Shown here in pieces: positions 1 through 12,767 of a stretch of 64,000 bases of DNA. Origin of the DNA: Centropus unirufus. Lineage: Eukaryota > Chordata > Aves > Cuculiformes > Centropidae. Below the pieces are notes generated by a model. It was given only the letters and a program-made list of their open reading frames with translations. It did no database searches and had not been told where the DNA came from. Position numbers and translations under genes: made by a program. How positions within the stretch are numbered: position 1 is the first letter of the stretch; the number at the start of each line of letters is the position of its first letter. The stretch spans positions 2,324,833 to 2,388,832 of the forward strand of contig VYZI01000106.1 in NCBI GenBank assembly GCA_013397695.1, in the 5' to 3' direction.

Positions 1-3000
1 CTGGTACAGAGAGGATGCCAACAGCCATGCTGAAAATCTGATTTTAGAAGTGATAGAAAAACAGAACTAATATCTTCCTTCCTTTCCTCAGACAGTAAAA
101 GCAAAGGTGGGAGGTGTACCATTACCATTTCTTGAACATTACTCCTGAAACACTTCAGAGGAGGTGAGGGTTTTCCAACCATATTGCATGTTTGATTTGT
201 TTCCTCTGCTCCGCTGATTCCAAATGAAATATTTCCCGTTTGTGTGAGGTACACCCATCGCCCTGGCTGTAAGGTGAGTAGCACTTTGCTGCCCGGATTC
301 CCACGGCAGCGGCAAGTGTTCTTGTCTGAAGTTCAGATACTCTCCATTACCATGGGATTGGCACTGATGTCTTGGAAGCAGCAGCCAGGATCCCTGGGGA
401 GGTTCACAGCTGGTTGCAGCTGCTCTGGTGCCTTCCTCACAGAGGGAGGAATGTGCATGGAATGCACATTAAAAAGGAGAAAAACTGTAATGGAATCCAT
501 TAACAACAGTTAGGAAGGAAAGAAGCTAGGGAAGATGAATTTTAGTAGAATAAAAACTATTTATACAAAGCCACTTTTCATGTCGCAGTAGCTGACAGCT
601 ACAAAACAAAGTGACCTTTCTTCCTAGGGCCCCGCTGGATGGTGGGGCAATGGAGGTGGGGAGCCCCAAGGTTGCTCTCCACTCCAACACCGCACGGAGT
701 GCCCCAGGAATGCTTCCTGGTTCTGACAGGAGTACTGCCCTGTTGGATGCTGCTTTCTCTCCGCTCTAGGGAAGGGAGCTCCATGAAAGCCAGGATCTGA
801 GTATAGCAGGGTATGCGTGCTTGGGAGGAGGTGGATGTACATGACAAATTCTTTACTCGTTCATCTCCCCTCAGGCTCAATGGAAAATGTTTTTCTCACA
901 TCCCTGTCCGTCCATCTGGCTGCTTTGGTGTGGGAGAAAACACATGCTGAAGCCCGTACAATTCCCATGGATTTAATGCAAATACAGAACAAGAATTTCA
1001 GGATTTAGTTAAGTGTGGGGCATTTTTTTCTAAAGGTAGGCTAATGGCATCCTCTGTGGTGTACCATTACATCTTCTGGCAAAGCTTGCTTTATAAAGCA
1101 AATCCCATATCTAATCTCTGTTTTAAGTCTCTAGGATCTTTCCCAGTTCAATAAGTTGACGTAGGCAATACTGTTTACTGTCTGCTCCAGTGTATTTTGT
1201 CCAACATGAAGCCTGGAGGTGGTGAGTAGGCTTCTACTAACCCGCTGGATGTCTCAGCAATTTATGTGAAAATGACAAAGGTCACATTTCAAAGATAAAA
1301 AAAATAAATCTTGTCATCTACAAGTTATTGCAGGATTCCTTAAGCATTCTGTTCAGTTCCTGCTGGAAGAATGATTTAAAAGGTTATTCCCCAAATACAG
1401 GGGCATACAAGTGTTCTGGGAAGTCCTCCTTGTCCAGGCACTTTTAGGAGTGGTGGTGCTCTGCCCTCTTTATCTGTCAGTCTGCTCTGTCTCTGACCTC
1501 CTTCGCACAGGAGGAAGATGGTTGGTGGTGGCACACAAACAGCTGGTAGCTGCAAAATTCATCCACTGAAATGAAGGCATCTTGGCAAACGAAGGCTTGT
1601 CCGTGGCGGTCTGTCTCAGCAGCTTCCATTTGGTATCACCTGCTTTCTCGACCCATGGTCCTGTAGAGGCTTAAGAATTACAGGGTAAAGTCTCCACTGC
1701 TGATACCGGCTTTCATATCTCGGGCTGGTGGAGTTGGAGGCAAGCTGAAGGCGGAGCTGCTGCTTGGTGGCTGTGGTTGATTCTTGATGCTTGAGGTAGT
1801 TTTCATGATGTTGTTATTAGTTATGAAAAAAAGAAATAATCAAAATTAACTTCTGTTGCAGCCATGCTGTATGATCACGACAGAACCTTTAAGAAGAGAG
1901 GCAAGGAGAGAACTGGCAATTTCATTTATGTAATTTTTTTTCATTTCCAACATTAATTACTGCTCCTGGAAGCAAGTGGAAAAGGGGTTGAATATTCTGC
2001 TTCAGTGGCTTTCTGCAGTAGAGATAAGTGCTTCTGGACTGAAACTTTTCTCTTAAACAAATGAAATGAGAGTTTTCAGCAAGCTCCCGTGGTGATCAGA
2101 AACCTCTAACTTACTGGACCACTTAGTCCTGAGAAGTGTTTATATGAGATATGCCAGGGAGTTGAAAGTAGACTTGAAAATCAGGGCAGGGTCCAGTGTC
2201 TTTGCACCCTTGCATAAGTCTTGCCTTATCAGACACTTGTGAGATTTGTTCTTTTAAGTTTCCTTTTTAATTACTTTCTAAATTCTTACAGTCCAGCCTC
2301 ATGAACCAGGTTTGGGTGAGACTTCCAGGTGTGCCAGTATGTGCCAATCCATCCAAGGTGAGCATGTCCAAGGGAGACCAGACTATTTAAAGACAATATA
2401 ATATTAGATTTAGAACCAGGTCTGATCTTTTACAGGCAGTGTGCAGTCCAGACAAAAAGCATAAAATCCCAAGCCAATGGTAGCAGAGGGAAGCTGGAAA
2501 TGCCTGCTTTTACTGATCTGTTATTCATGTGTTCCACAAGCGTTACTAAGTTGAGGTGCCAGCAGCTCCTTTATGTTGGGTTGTTTTTTTTTATATTTTA
2601 TACCTGTAACATAGGTCAAACTTCAGGCAAATTGCTAGATTTCAAGCTAGTGCCACACGAAGCAAATGCTCGAGAAGCCAACTCACCGGCTGTCTGTTCT
2701 GTCCTGTGGGTACTTTGGACAGCAGCACAAACAGCCTTGGTTATGTTAAAAATGTTTGACATTGTGAACCAAGTTTACGTTTTGGAGGGAATGAAGGTTG
2801 TTCATCTTCTTTTCCCTGCTTTTTTTAAATAGTTTTTCTCTGTGACATATATAGTGATGATAATCAAAGAGACCAAGATCTGTTAACTGCATGTCTACAT
2901 CCCATTCCTTTTTTTCTGAAATTAATCCTTCAGTATTAAATGCTATCTCAGTTCACTGTAGTTAAATAAACATCTCTGAATGGTTTCTTCCTCTTTCTTT

Positions 3001-6000
3001 TTTAATTTATCCCTGCTTTTATGAATAAATAAATGCTTCAGACATATTTAGCACTAATCCAACACTTAAATGTGTGTCCAGCAGTTTCTACAGCGCAGTA
3101 GCTCTGGTAAGAGGACTTGTATAATTTGTGCAAATACTTCCTTGGACAGAGAAAATTACATCTTAATAATTACTTTTCATATAATGCCACTTTCTGAATA
3201 CAAACAGTTTTATCTCTATGCTTTTGCTGATTATGGTGCCACTGTTCCTCGCAACAAAACTGGGATAAATCAGACAGGTCTGAGAGGTTCAGAACTCAGA
3301 GATACAAGTCAGGCATTCGATATGGGACGCAGAGCAGTCACGGCTGGTGATGAAATAGCAACACAGGTATCTTGTTAGCTGCTCTATCCCAACTTGTCGA
3401 CAAGTGACAGGAGGATGTCATTCTTTGTGTATTGTATTTGTAATCTCAAAATTAACTCCTTGAATCATAAATGGATTTACAACTTCTGGTGGCTGTTTTG
3501 CACATTAGCATGGTGTCACTTCTATTTCCAGAACTTCTGCCTCTAAGTATCCTACAGCCTGACCAATTATTTTGAGCACACTTTAATCAGATTTGACATT
3601 AAAAAAAAAATTCCCCTTGTGCATTTCAAGTTTAGCAATTTGATTTAGATAATCAGATCTTGTCCATATATCTAAATAATTCAGGAGAGTTTCTCTTGGT
3701 TATCTATAACAGTATAGGATAATGGATTTGCACTATTTCTTAACCAAATCTGAAAACATTTGAATGTCATGAGTCAGAAAGAGCTTTGACCTGAAATTTA
3801 GTTAAGGACTGGAAAATAGGAAAAGTGAGAGGATGTAGAAGAAGATTAAATAAAATAGAAAATCTCTGGTCATTCAAGGCTGCTCCTGTTAAAAGGTCTA
3901 AAAAGCTCTTGTCATGGAATAGTTGGACCTTATAAATATGAAGATTGGAATGAGTGGAAAAAAAACTTTCACTTTTGTGATTTCTTTCTTATTTTTTTAT
4001 AAAAAATGAGCAAGCTGCAGGGGAAAAAAAAAGGCAAGCTGAAGTTGAAGGAAGCACATTTTGTAGCCATCTATGTCCTAATGAGTAGCATTAAGAAACA
4101 ATATGTAAGTATTTGGTCTTGACTGTAGCAGACTGAATAGCCTTGCCTAGGCTAAGCAAGCCCAAATCTATCAAATATTTGGGTGAAACAACAGTTGGAA
4201 ATTGTGGTTACAACCAATTGGTGCACTTTATAAGTTGACTGCTCTAAGAAGAGACGTCAGACACACACTGGGTATGCCAAATGAAAATCTGCACGGCCGT
4301 AAGTGTTCTGTAACTTGTATAGGTGATGTCTTCACCTAGCCAAGAGGCTTTAGTGGAGAACAGATCATAGACCCAAACGGTCTACATCCAGGTAAAATAA
4401 CTTCAGTAAGAAAGATAGATGAATATGCAATGTAGCCTCCTTCTGCAGTGGAGGCAGTCTGGCGTTTGTGTGTGTGTCTTCAGCATGCATAGGAGATCAA
4501 CAAGTGCTTCCCAGGAATGACAAGCTCTCTGCCAGAGCGGAACATGAGGATTTATTACGCGTGACTATGTATTTAGTCCCCGGATGTCCCACAGATTGAG
4601 AGAACATGGTGCAATCCAGTGTGGGGCTCAGGCAGGTGGAAGGGCCTGATGAGGTGCATGTACTGATAACGTGCAGCGCTGCAACTAAAACTGTCTCTGG
4701 AAGCAATTTTCTTTAAAAGTTAATGCAGGAAGGAATAGCAGTGGAGTTTGACTGGGAAAACTGTTAATAAAGGAAGTCTAGAATAAACAGTGTTATCAAA
4801 TTGGTTTGCATTAACAGTTAATCCAAATTTAACTAAGATCTTTAGGGTTAGGGCTTCGCTGTCATCTGATGCAGCCTGAACACATTTTTATTTGACTAGT
4901 TGAAGATTTGATGTAACACCTATTCAGAGAAGTAATTTACAAGTGTAACTTTCATCTGTATGGGCAGAGATTTTCATACCTTGCTTAAAGATATTTGCTT
5001 TGTATTTGTAAAGTCTGAATTTGGTGTCAAGGTATTAGAGGCACAGTGACTTAAGTCTTGGCATTCTTCATTGGAGAAAGAAACTCTTGGTCATGTGTTT
5101 TCTGAAAACTGAATGTTTTATCCCTGTATCTCCTAGTTGTAGATGTAAAGTAGTAGCGTGAATTTGTATGTTGTAAAAGGCTGTGAGCAGACCAGAGTTT
5201 TCAGAGTTGCAATGTAGGAAAGACTCTTAGTAGTCCTTCTGCAACTTCAAAGACACCCAGTGCACCTTACAGCTGCCAGGGTGCGTGTTGTGCTCCTTCC
5301 TCTTGCATGTTTTTACAGAAAAGATCTTCTCTGAAATTTCTGTTCTGTGGTTCCTTAATCCATCCCGCCACTGAATGACAAACTCTTCTGCCACCTAAAC
5401 TGCCCTAAGCAATATCATTATGGTTTTATAGTCTTCAAGAGATTATGGGTATGTGACATAGAGGTGAGGAATATCCTTAGATTGAGGGTGTACATCCAAA
5501 GATGTTGGAAGTTAATGGAATTAAAGTGGGGTCGAACTAGTGAAAATAAGGTCATCTTCTGTACTTTAAAATAATTGTGAGAATAGCCTGAAGGTATTAA
5601 ATTTTCACATGACACTAAAAAGTAGTGGCTAGATTTTTACATGCTATAGATGTGGGGAAAAAAAAGACAATACAGCCTTTAAAAAATCAAAATCAAATAG
5701 GGTCACAAAGATCCAGAGAGAGAAGGATCTCAAAGGAAAAAAAGTGATAAACTATGTCATATAAACCACACAGATGTAAATTATAAATCTCTATGCATCC
5801 ACTGACCAATGTAAACACTATGAACTTTGGTTTTTACATTTGCGTTTGTGTACACCAAGTAAAACACGAGCCCTTACATAAAGTCTAGAGGTGTGAATTG
5901 TTAGAGATAGAGTGAGGTGCACACTCAGGCTTGTAGCACTCTCCGCTGCTCCAAACCCAAGATTTACAAGAGAAGTAATTGTAATTAATGTTCTCAGCTA

Positions 6001-7740
6001 CGTACAAGCCAAAGTATACCATCTATTAGACATTTTGCATTAGGCAGCCTATTGATGTTGTGATGCACTTCCCAAATGTAGCACGGTAAATGAGGAACGT
6101 GATAGGAGAAGAGTAATGCTGAGGACCCCTGATTCATCTGGACTAGAAACTTAGGAGAAGCAGAAAAGGGAGGGATGCATAAGGCTGGCCCATAGTACAT
6201 TGCTTTTGATTATACTTGACCTGTTTCAGTTGAAGTAATTTTGCTTGCCTCTAGCAACAAGCATTTCCTAATGTATTTTACCATTAGATGTTGCATCCTT
6301 TACTAGTTATTGAGTGGTGTGTGTATGCTGGCCTCCCTGCAGTTCTCATTTAGGGCATCTTTTTTACTCTAAACAACTGCCTCAGCACTTCTTTTTAAAA
6401 GGATAGATGTATATGGATTTTCAAGATTACTTATGTTATTCTGCAGAGCAAAAAGTGGTCATGTTTGAGATCCATCAGCTGTGATACTGACCCTAGAAGC
6501 TACTCTGAAATATATTTTAGATGTTTACGTCTTTCAAAGAGCATCAGATTTAGTTTATTGCCATGGAACTGTGGGGTTCTGTTGATATAAAGTGATCCCG
6601 ATCCTGCTTAAGTCCATTTGGAACAATGCTTAAGACAAACAACTTGATCTTATTAATGGAGAAAAGGTTTTCTTAACTGTTATTACAGAATACAATTAGA
6701 AGAGGTGGTTGCTCATTTACAGCTGTTCTTTCTCAGCTTAATTTTCAGTCTGAGATACAGAATCGTACTGGGCTGCTGCTATCCACTGGCACTGCTGCTC
6801 ACTTTTCCTGAAAACAATGTTGGTGTTTGGCCTCAGTGAAATACCCTGAGACAAGTCATTTTTAAAAATGTTGATAAATTCCCTCTAGAAATCTCCCTCT
6901 TATTTTGCTGTCTCATGTTACGAATTCACATGTGTCAATTTGGATGTGGCACATCTATGATTGTTCATTAGTCAAGGTAACCCTTGCCAGTTCCCCAAAA
7001 ATTTAACAGTGAAAAGGAGCCCTGAGAGCTGGAGCAGCAGTGATGACTGCCTGGCCCCACTGATGATCTTCAAGCCTGACCTGGAAGGACCTGCTAAAAG
7101 GCTGAGATAGGGCCCCTGGGGGCTTGCCAGCAAGTCACCAATTAATACTAATTGCATGGGAAATTATTGTACTGCTGCAGTGGCTCATAAGGGAACTGGA
7201 ATGAGTACATAGCTGCGCTGCACCCTAGGGCTGTGTGTCCCTTGGCGTTTGCTTCTAGAAGAAAGTGCATTGTTACATGCTGCTCTGTTCAGTTGCAATG
7301 TTTTAAGATCTCAGTAATAGTTAATGTTGAGGAATCTGGAAAAGCTACCATCTATCATGGAGTTCGGTAGGGAATGTTTGTATTAAAGTGTAAAATTGCA
7401 GTTGGTTACATCAGGGATCATTACTGAATTCTCCGGAGCCAGACCACTTCTTGTTTTCTGATAGGAAAGAAAAGAAACCTAAAGTTGTGTGAAATGTGCA
7501 GCCTGCACACAACAGTCCTTTTAAAACAAGAAAAACACAACTATTTGGTTTTTAAAGGGCTTTCTGATTCACTGGTCTGATTTCCAAGGGGAGCTTCACT
7601 TAAAATTGAGATTTGAGATGCTGTGCCTTCCTCCTTTCCTAGTGACAGCTGTAAACATCTGCTGAGGATGTCATTCATTGTCCCATCCTACAGTCACTTG
7701 TTAACACTGTGAACATCGTGCCTTCTTGAAAATGAAGCTG
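1..7740. other. Presumed PAG1 5' intron or upstream sequence
   Basis: AT-rich noncoding sequence without recognisable exons, RNA genes or CR1 copies. No open frame longer than about 110 codons occurs, and none resembles a known protein. Confidence 0.55.
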
Positions 7741-8545
7741 GTAATGCCATGGGGAGGAGGCGAACAGTCGGCACGCTCAGAGGCTCTCCGGGGTGTGTTT
7801 TCTGAGCGCTGTGAGAGCAACCGCTGTATCTGTGCTCTCTTCAAGGGGTAACAACACCTCAGCAGGGAGGGGAGCGTTCCGGGCCACTTTGGGAGGGTGG
7901 GCAGTGGCAGGTGGGATGTGTGAGGCACGCTGCTGTGTCATCGCGTTGTGCTTGTGTCTCTGTCCCGCTCTCTAAAAGGCAGACAAGGCTTCAAGTCATA
8001 AATCGCGTTTTGCGTAACTCCTCCCCTGTTTCGACTGCTTGCTCATGCAGCCACCCACGGATCTGAAACAAAAATGTGCGAAGTGAGGCAGGGAGCACTC
8101 TCACCAGAGCAGATTTCATCTCCCCTCTAGGCACCAGGGCGCCCGTCCAGTGCCGACACTCCTCCTCCTGAACATAACGAAGCTTTGGCTGATCACAAAT
8201 ACCACAGCATTTTTCTCCCATCCGTTCTCATCAGCCCCTACTCCAAGAAGTAGAAGCAAAAAAGAAAAGTCTGGGGCTGTACATGAGCGTGTCTTTGTGC
8301 CGCTGTTCACTGGGCGGGCTGACAGAGGCGGCATTGTTCCCAGGCTGTGGCCAGCTTGGCAGCGGGAGAAGGTGGTGATCTGCGCCGCGCATACGGAATC
8401 GGCAAGTGGCTGAGGACAGGGGTCAAGAAACTCCTCGAGCTGCATGAGCGACAAGAGGGAGTTTCACAGCACCCCGCTGGTAGCCTCTCCTGGTGTCTTC
8501 TGCACAATAGAGCCAGGGTCTGGGATGACGGGTCTTTGCTAAGAG
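7741..8545. promoter_or_regulatory. CpG-rich patch, candidate alternative promoter
   Basis: By hand count about 37 CpG dinucleotides occur in 800 bases, whereas most of the neighbouring sequence has only one or so per 100 bases. GC content is also raised. Several overlapping short open frames on both strands reflect the GC content rather than genes. An AAG|GTAATG donor lies at about 8550. A CpG island inside the presumed 5' region of PAG1 would suit an alternative first exon or an enhancer. Confidence 0.35.
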
Positions 8546-8620
8546 AAGGTAATGTTCTTGTCTTTGTAGCAGCACAATCGCTGCTCTTTGGTTATTAAAT
8601 AAAATGTGAGTAATATGACT

Positions 8621-8632
8621 GGGGGGGGGGGG
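8621..8632 (+). repeat. G12 homopolymer
   Basis: Twelve consecutive guanines just after the CpG-rich patch. It is likely length-variable and prone to sequencing error. Confidence 0.9.
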
Positions 8633-9359
8633 AAGTTGTAAAGTCCGTTGTGCTCCTTAAAAAAGAATAAAGCTTCGTGATGGCATCGTGCTGCAGCTGA
8701 GGGCTGTTGAAGTTTCTTTTCCCTTTTGTGCAGGCTTAGTTTGTGTTACCAGTGATGACAAACTCTTTATGTGTTACCATCAGAGGAACTAAAAACGCAG
8801 TCAGTCTCCTTCTCCAGCTTTCTTGCTTTTTAAGCCAGAAGCTAGGATGTATATGTAATATTCAATGGATTATGCTAATAGGAATACATTAACATATAGC
8901 CATTAGGCAAGGTAAATACTTCTTCCTATTACCAGAGACAGTTCCTTCCTCCTGCAGGTACTCCCTGGGGTTGAAAACGTCCTGTACTGTGGTAAAAAAT
9001 CTACATTTGTTCCACACACTTGAGCAGAAAGAAAAATCATCACTGCATTTATTTTTCAGCCACTTTGTAATAACTACGGCTCTGCAGACTGTGCTAAACA
9101 GATTATAGGTTGTTATACAGATATTTCTCTTGTATTCTTACTACCTCAATGATATTTTTAGTAGTTTTTAAATGACTAGCGTTTTTCTGGTTTGAAAGTA
9201 AAGGTATATTTTGCCTGAGCACTTCTCCAGGTCTCTTTTTCCATTCTTATTGCTGCCTGTGCTTTGTAATCATTAACTATATTTTTGAGAGTTAGTACAG
9301 CTATTTAGGGATGATAATAAACGTGGTCTTACAAGTGCATGCTTGGAGCTGTGGCTGTT

Positions 9360-10200
9360 GTTCATGTTGAGTGCCGGGCTGACGTGCTTTAAGCATGAAC
9401 GTGTTCGGTTGTGGTGAGAGGGCCTTGACGCAACTCCCGATCTGGAGCTCTTAATGTCACAAGTGACATGTGAAAGATGCTGGACAGGTTTGTTGTTTTG
9501 TCCTAAGGGAGTAGAGAAAAGAGGAGAGTGTCAGTTGTGCACTGAAGGGCCTTCCTGTCTCCCACCAGCGTGTGTATGTAGCAGCTCTGTTTATCACATT
9601 TAATTCAGGAGAACACGGCTCGCTCGTACCTCCTGTTTGCCCGATGGCACAGAGCAGCCTCAGAGAACACACGCTGCTTTTGTGCTCCTGTTTTGTTTTA
9701 ATCTTTAGGGAGCAACTGTTTCAAAGAATAAACACGTTGCCTTGTAGGAGAAACTCTGGAAAGCATCCTGCTAGTGACAGCAGCAGCCGCTGCTCGTCAC
9801 ACTGGGGGTCCCTCTGCCAAAACCTACAGGGCTCTGCTGGCCGGCCAAAGGCTGGGAGCTGCAAGCTGTGTAAGGGCAAGGTAGTTGTCAGGGTGGGCCA
9901 GCGAATGAGGATGGCTGGAGCCAATAATGTTTATTCATGGGAAATTGTGAGGATGCTAATGGCTTGCTCAAAACGTGGTACCTGGCTTTACTCTGGCCTT
10001 TGGCGCTGGGGGTTTGCAGCATCCCCGTGTGCAGGTGCGTGAGGTCCGCTGACCTGGATGTGGGCTGCTCACTGGTGGAGCCACATCTGGCACCGCAGGT
10101 GGGTGATGAGCCTCTTTACTCCCCCTATGGAGGCTTTTCTTGGGCACCCCTTCTTGCTGAGACAGGGACCCTTGGCTGGGCAGCAGGGTTGGAGGGGTGA
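9360..10200. other. Second, weaker CpG-enriched stretch
   Basis: CpGs are scattered but clearly denser than in the flanks. An open frame of 156 codons (9572-10042) has no recognisable domain. A CAG|GTGGGT donor-like site lies at 10099. Confidence 0.25.
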
Positions 10201-10384
10201 ACCACCTGTTTTGCCATTGGACATTAGCATCAAAACGATGCCCTTCCCATCAGAGGCACATTCCAGACAACATCTGCTACAGTAAAGGAAGACATTTAAA
10301 AATAATAATAATATTAATAAGCTTATTTGTACCTCGAGGGGGGTTATCTATCAAATGAGAGATATTTATGGTCATTATCTCCAG

Positions 10385-10402
10385 GAGAGAGAGAGAGAGA
10401 GA
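10385..10402. repeat. (GA)n microsatellite
   Basis: About nine GA units in uninterrupted array. Confidence 0.85.
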
Positions 10403-11046
10403 AGTGAGACCCTAGATTAGGTTCTGTATGACTGAATGATTTTCTTGTGCTTTTCAGGGACCAGCAAGTGTGGAAATCCCAAATCAGAGCTTGTCTACAC
10501 AAGCAATGAAATGGAACCAGAATAATTAAAGTGGTTGCAATTCACACACGTTTTTCAGTGGATGCTTTGCTATAGGCACTCTTATCAGGAGCTAAAAGTA
10601 TAAGGGACAAATGTTGTAGGTTAAATCAAAATTGGTCGTTCATCATTGTGATACACTGGTTTACACTGGTGTAGAACCTATTGCTTTACTTTTACTGCTG
10701 TGTTTTAACTAGCATACACAAAATTTCATTCCCTGTCAGTTTTAAAAAGTAGACCAAATACATCTCTGACACATAAAATAATCCTGCTTGAAGTTCATTT
10801 GCTAAATGCTGCATGCCTTATTTATACAGTTACTTTTATAACCCATTTCCTCTGGAGTTTATGACACTAAGCAGGCAGGGTCAATTTAAAATAGATCGCT
10901 TTCGCTTACACAGTCAACTTCTATCTATTGTATATATTCCTATAAACAAAGAGATGCATCAGAGTTTGTGATGGACGTAAGCACAGGCAGGGTCTTTTAA
11001 GTTAAGAAGGGTAACTTCTTAACTGGCACTTTATTGGTTTTTTCAG

Positions 11047-11111
11047 CACAGAAGCTTTTGCTTCCTCACTGGGAGAGCCTGTATGAAGACCGGGGTGGAT
11101 GGTGCTGTAAG
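11047..11111 (+). other. Candidate noncoding exon (65 bases)
   Basis: A strong acceptor (TTATTGGTTTTTTCAG) is followed 65 bases later by a strong donor (AAG|GTAAGG). PAG1 needs at least one upstream noncoding exon, and this pair is a candidate. Such pairs also arise by chance in introns; nothing else supports it. Confidence 0.22.
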
Positions 11112-12336
11112 GTAAGGAATACTCCCGCTGGGAGATGGCGTTTTAAGTTCTTCTTTCTAATTTTGCTGCAGAGTTCCCATGTGAGAAGTTGCTTCGCTCT
11201 ATTTGATTTCTTCTCAGAAGCACTTGCATATGGTGGTCCTTCATTGGTAGCAGCAAATAATTGAGCAAAAGTAGCTGTTTACTATGTAGGCTATCCTATG
11301 TCTTAAATGATGTTGAATTTCACTGTTATCTGTAGATTTATATGTTTATAGATTTATATCTTTCTCTCCTGTGAGCTTTAAACATTCTTTTTGGGAAAGG
11401 ATCATGCTACGTGTCTGTTGTAGCTCTTGATGCAGCAGGTCCCTGTGCAGCATCACTTGCAGAATTTTATTCAACTTCCAAGTGTTAAATTAAAACAGGA
11501 GGGTCCATTGTGATTCTTGATTCCCAGAAATGCCACCAATTTGTGGCCTTCCCCTGAAAGCTTTAGTATCACCTTTCCTTCTTGACTTAATTTCTCTCTT
11601 CTCCTGCTGGGTAGCAGCCTGCACCATCTCTGCACCCCTTCAGATATGCAGCACTTGAGGCTTTTACCTGCAGGCAAACTGGTGATCAGCAAAGAGCAAA
11701 CATTCTTACCTCCTCTCCCAGGACCCATGTCTGTGGTGTTTTACTCTACCTCACGCAGCGAATGAACAAATAAATTGTCGATAAATGAAGATTCTATTGG
11801 AAATACAATGACTGGAAAATGTGTGATTCTTCCAGTTCGGGGCCTCAAAGACAGGCATTGTGCGCACAAGGATGCTGCAGAGTCCAGCAGCGTTTGTATG
11901 GTAGGGCTGTGCTGCTTGTTTCCTTATTCTGCTTGTTTAGAGACACACGGAATATTCATCTCAATCATCTGTTTCCGCAACATAGTAGGTACGGCAGGAA
12001 ATACCACAGAGAGCCCTGTCACTGGGAAAATGCATCGTTTGAATGTGCAATGTAAATATTTTAACTAACAAAATGTAAACCCTGTTTGGCCTTTGGGATG
12101 GGAAGAGGCTGTCACAGTCAAAAACGAGCTGATGTAAGAGTGACCCTGTACAGATGAGGTACAAAATTGTGTTCACACATTTTGGTAATCAAAAGGAAAG
12201 CCCTTAATGAATTGCCTAGTGTGAAAGGAATTACAAACACAAACATGCCTGACAGAAGACAGTCAGAAGTCACTGTTATATTAATGTTAGTGGGAATGAC
12301 TTCCAGGATTTGTGGGAATTCAAGGTCCATGGGAAG

Positions 12337-12400
12337 GATGATGTGAGACGAGATAGATGAGATGTTGAGATGTGAGATGTAAGAGCTAGAGAGAGACTGG
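12337..12400. repeat. Degenerate GATGTGAGAT-type tandem tract
   Basis: GATGTGAGA and AGATGA units recur several times with small changes, ending in a short GA run. Confidence 0.55.
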
Positions 12401-12710
12401 AGACCCTGGAGGAGAATCTAAACTGTTTAGTATACTCTGAATATCCATGCTCCTCTGTGCCTCTGGCTATGGCTTGTGTTCGCCATGCTTGGATGGTCAG
12501 TTCGGAGGTTCCTAAGGGTTAGGAGATGGTAGAAGCAACAAAGATACTAGATACATCAAGGAGCACCATGCTGTGGATTTTTTAGTTGGTGGATTCAAAC
12601 GGAAGTGGAGTTCTTAGGGCCCTCAGAGTGGTTGTTCATTAGCTCTGCCTACACCAGCTTCATAAGTGCTTGAAGACTTATGGTCAAGAGGCACTTGATA
12701 GAAACCAGAT

Positions 12711-12767
12711 TTAAATAAATGTGATAAATAAATAAATTTAGATAAATGTGATAAATGTGAGATTTAA
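12711..12767. repeat. Imperfect ATAAATGTG tandem tract
   Basis: AATAAATGTGATAAAT units recur imperfectly three to four times. Confidence 0.6.

Noticed and set aside
9572..10042. 156-codon plus-strand open frame in a CpG-enriched stretch
   Set aside because: No domain, and raised GC content lowers stop frequency; not enough to call a gene.
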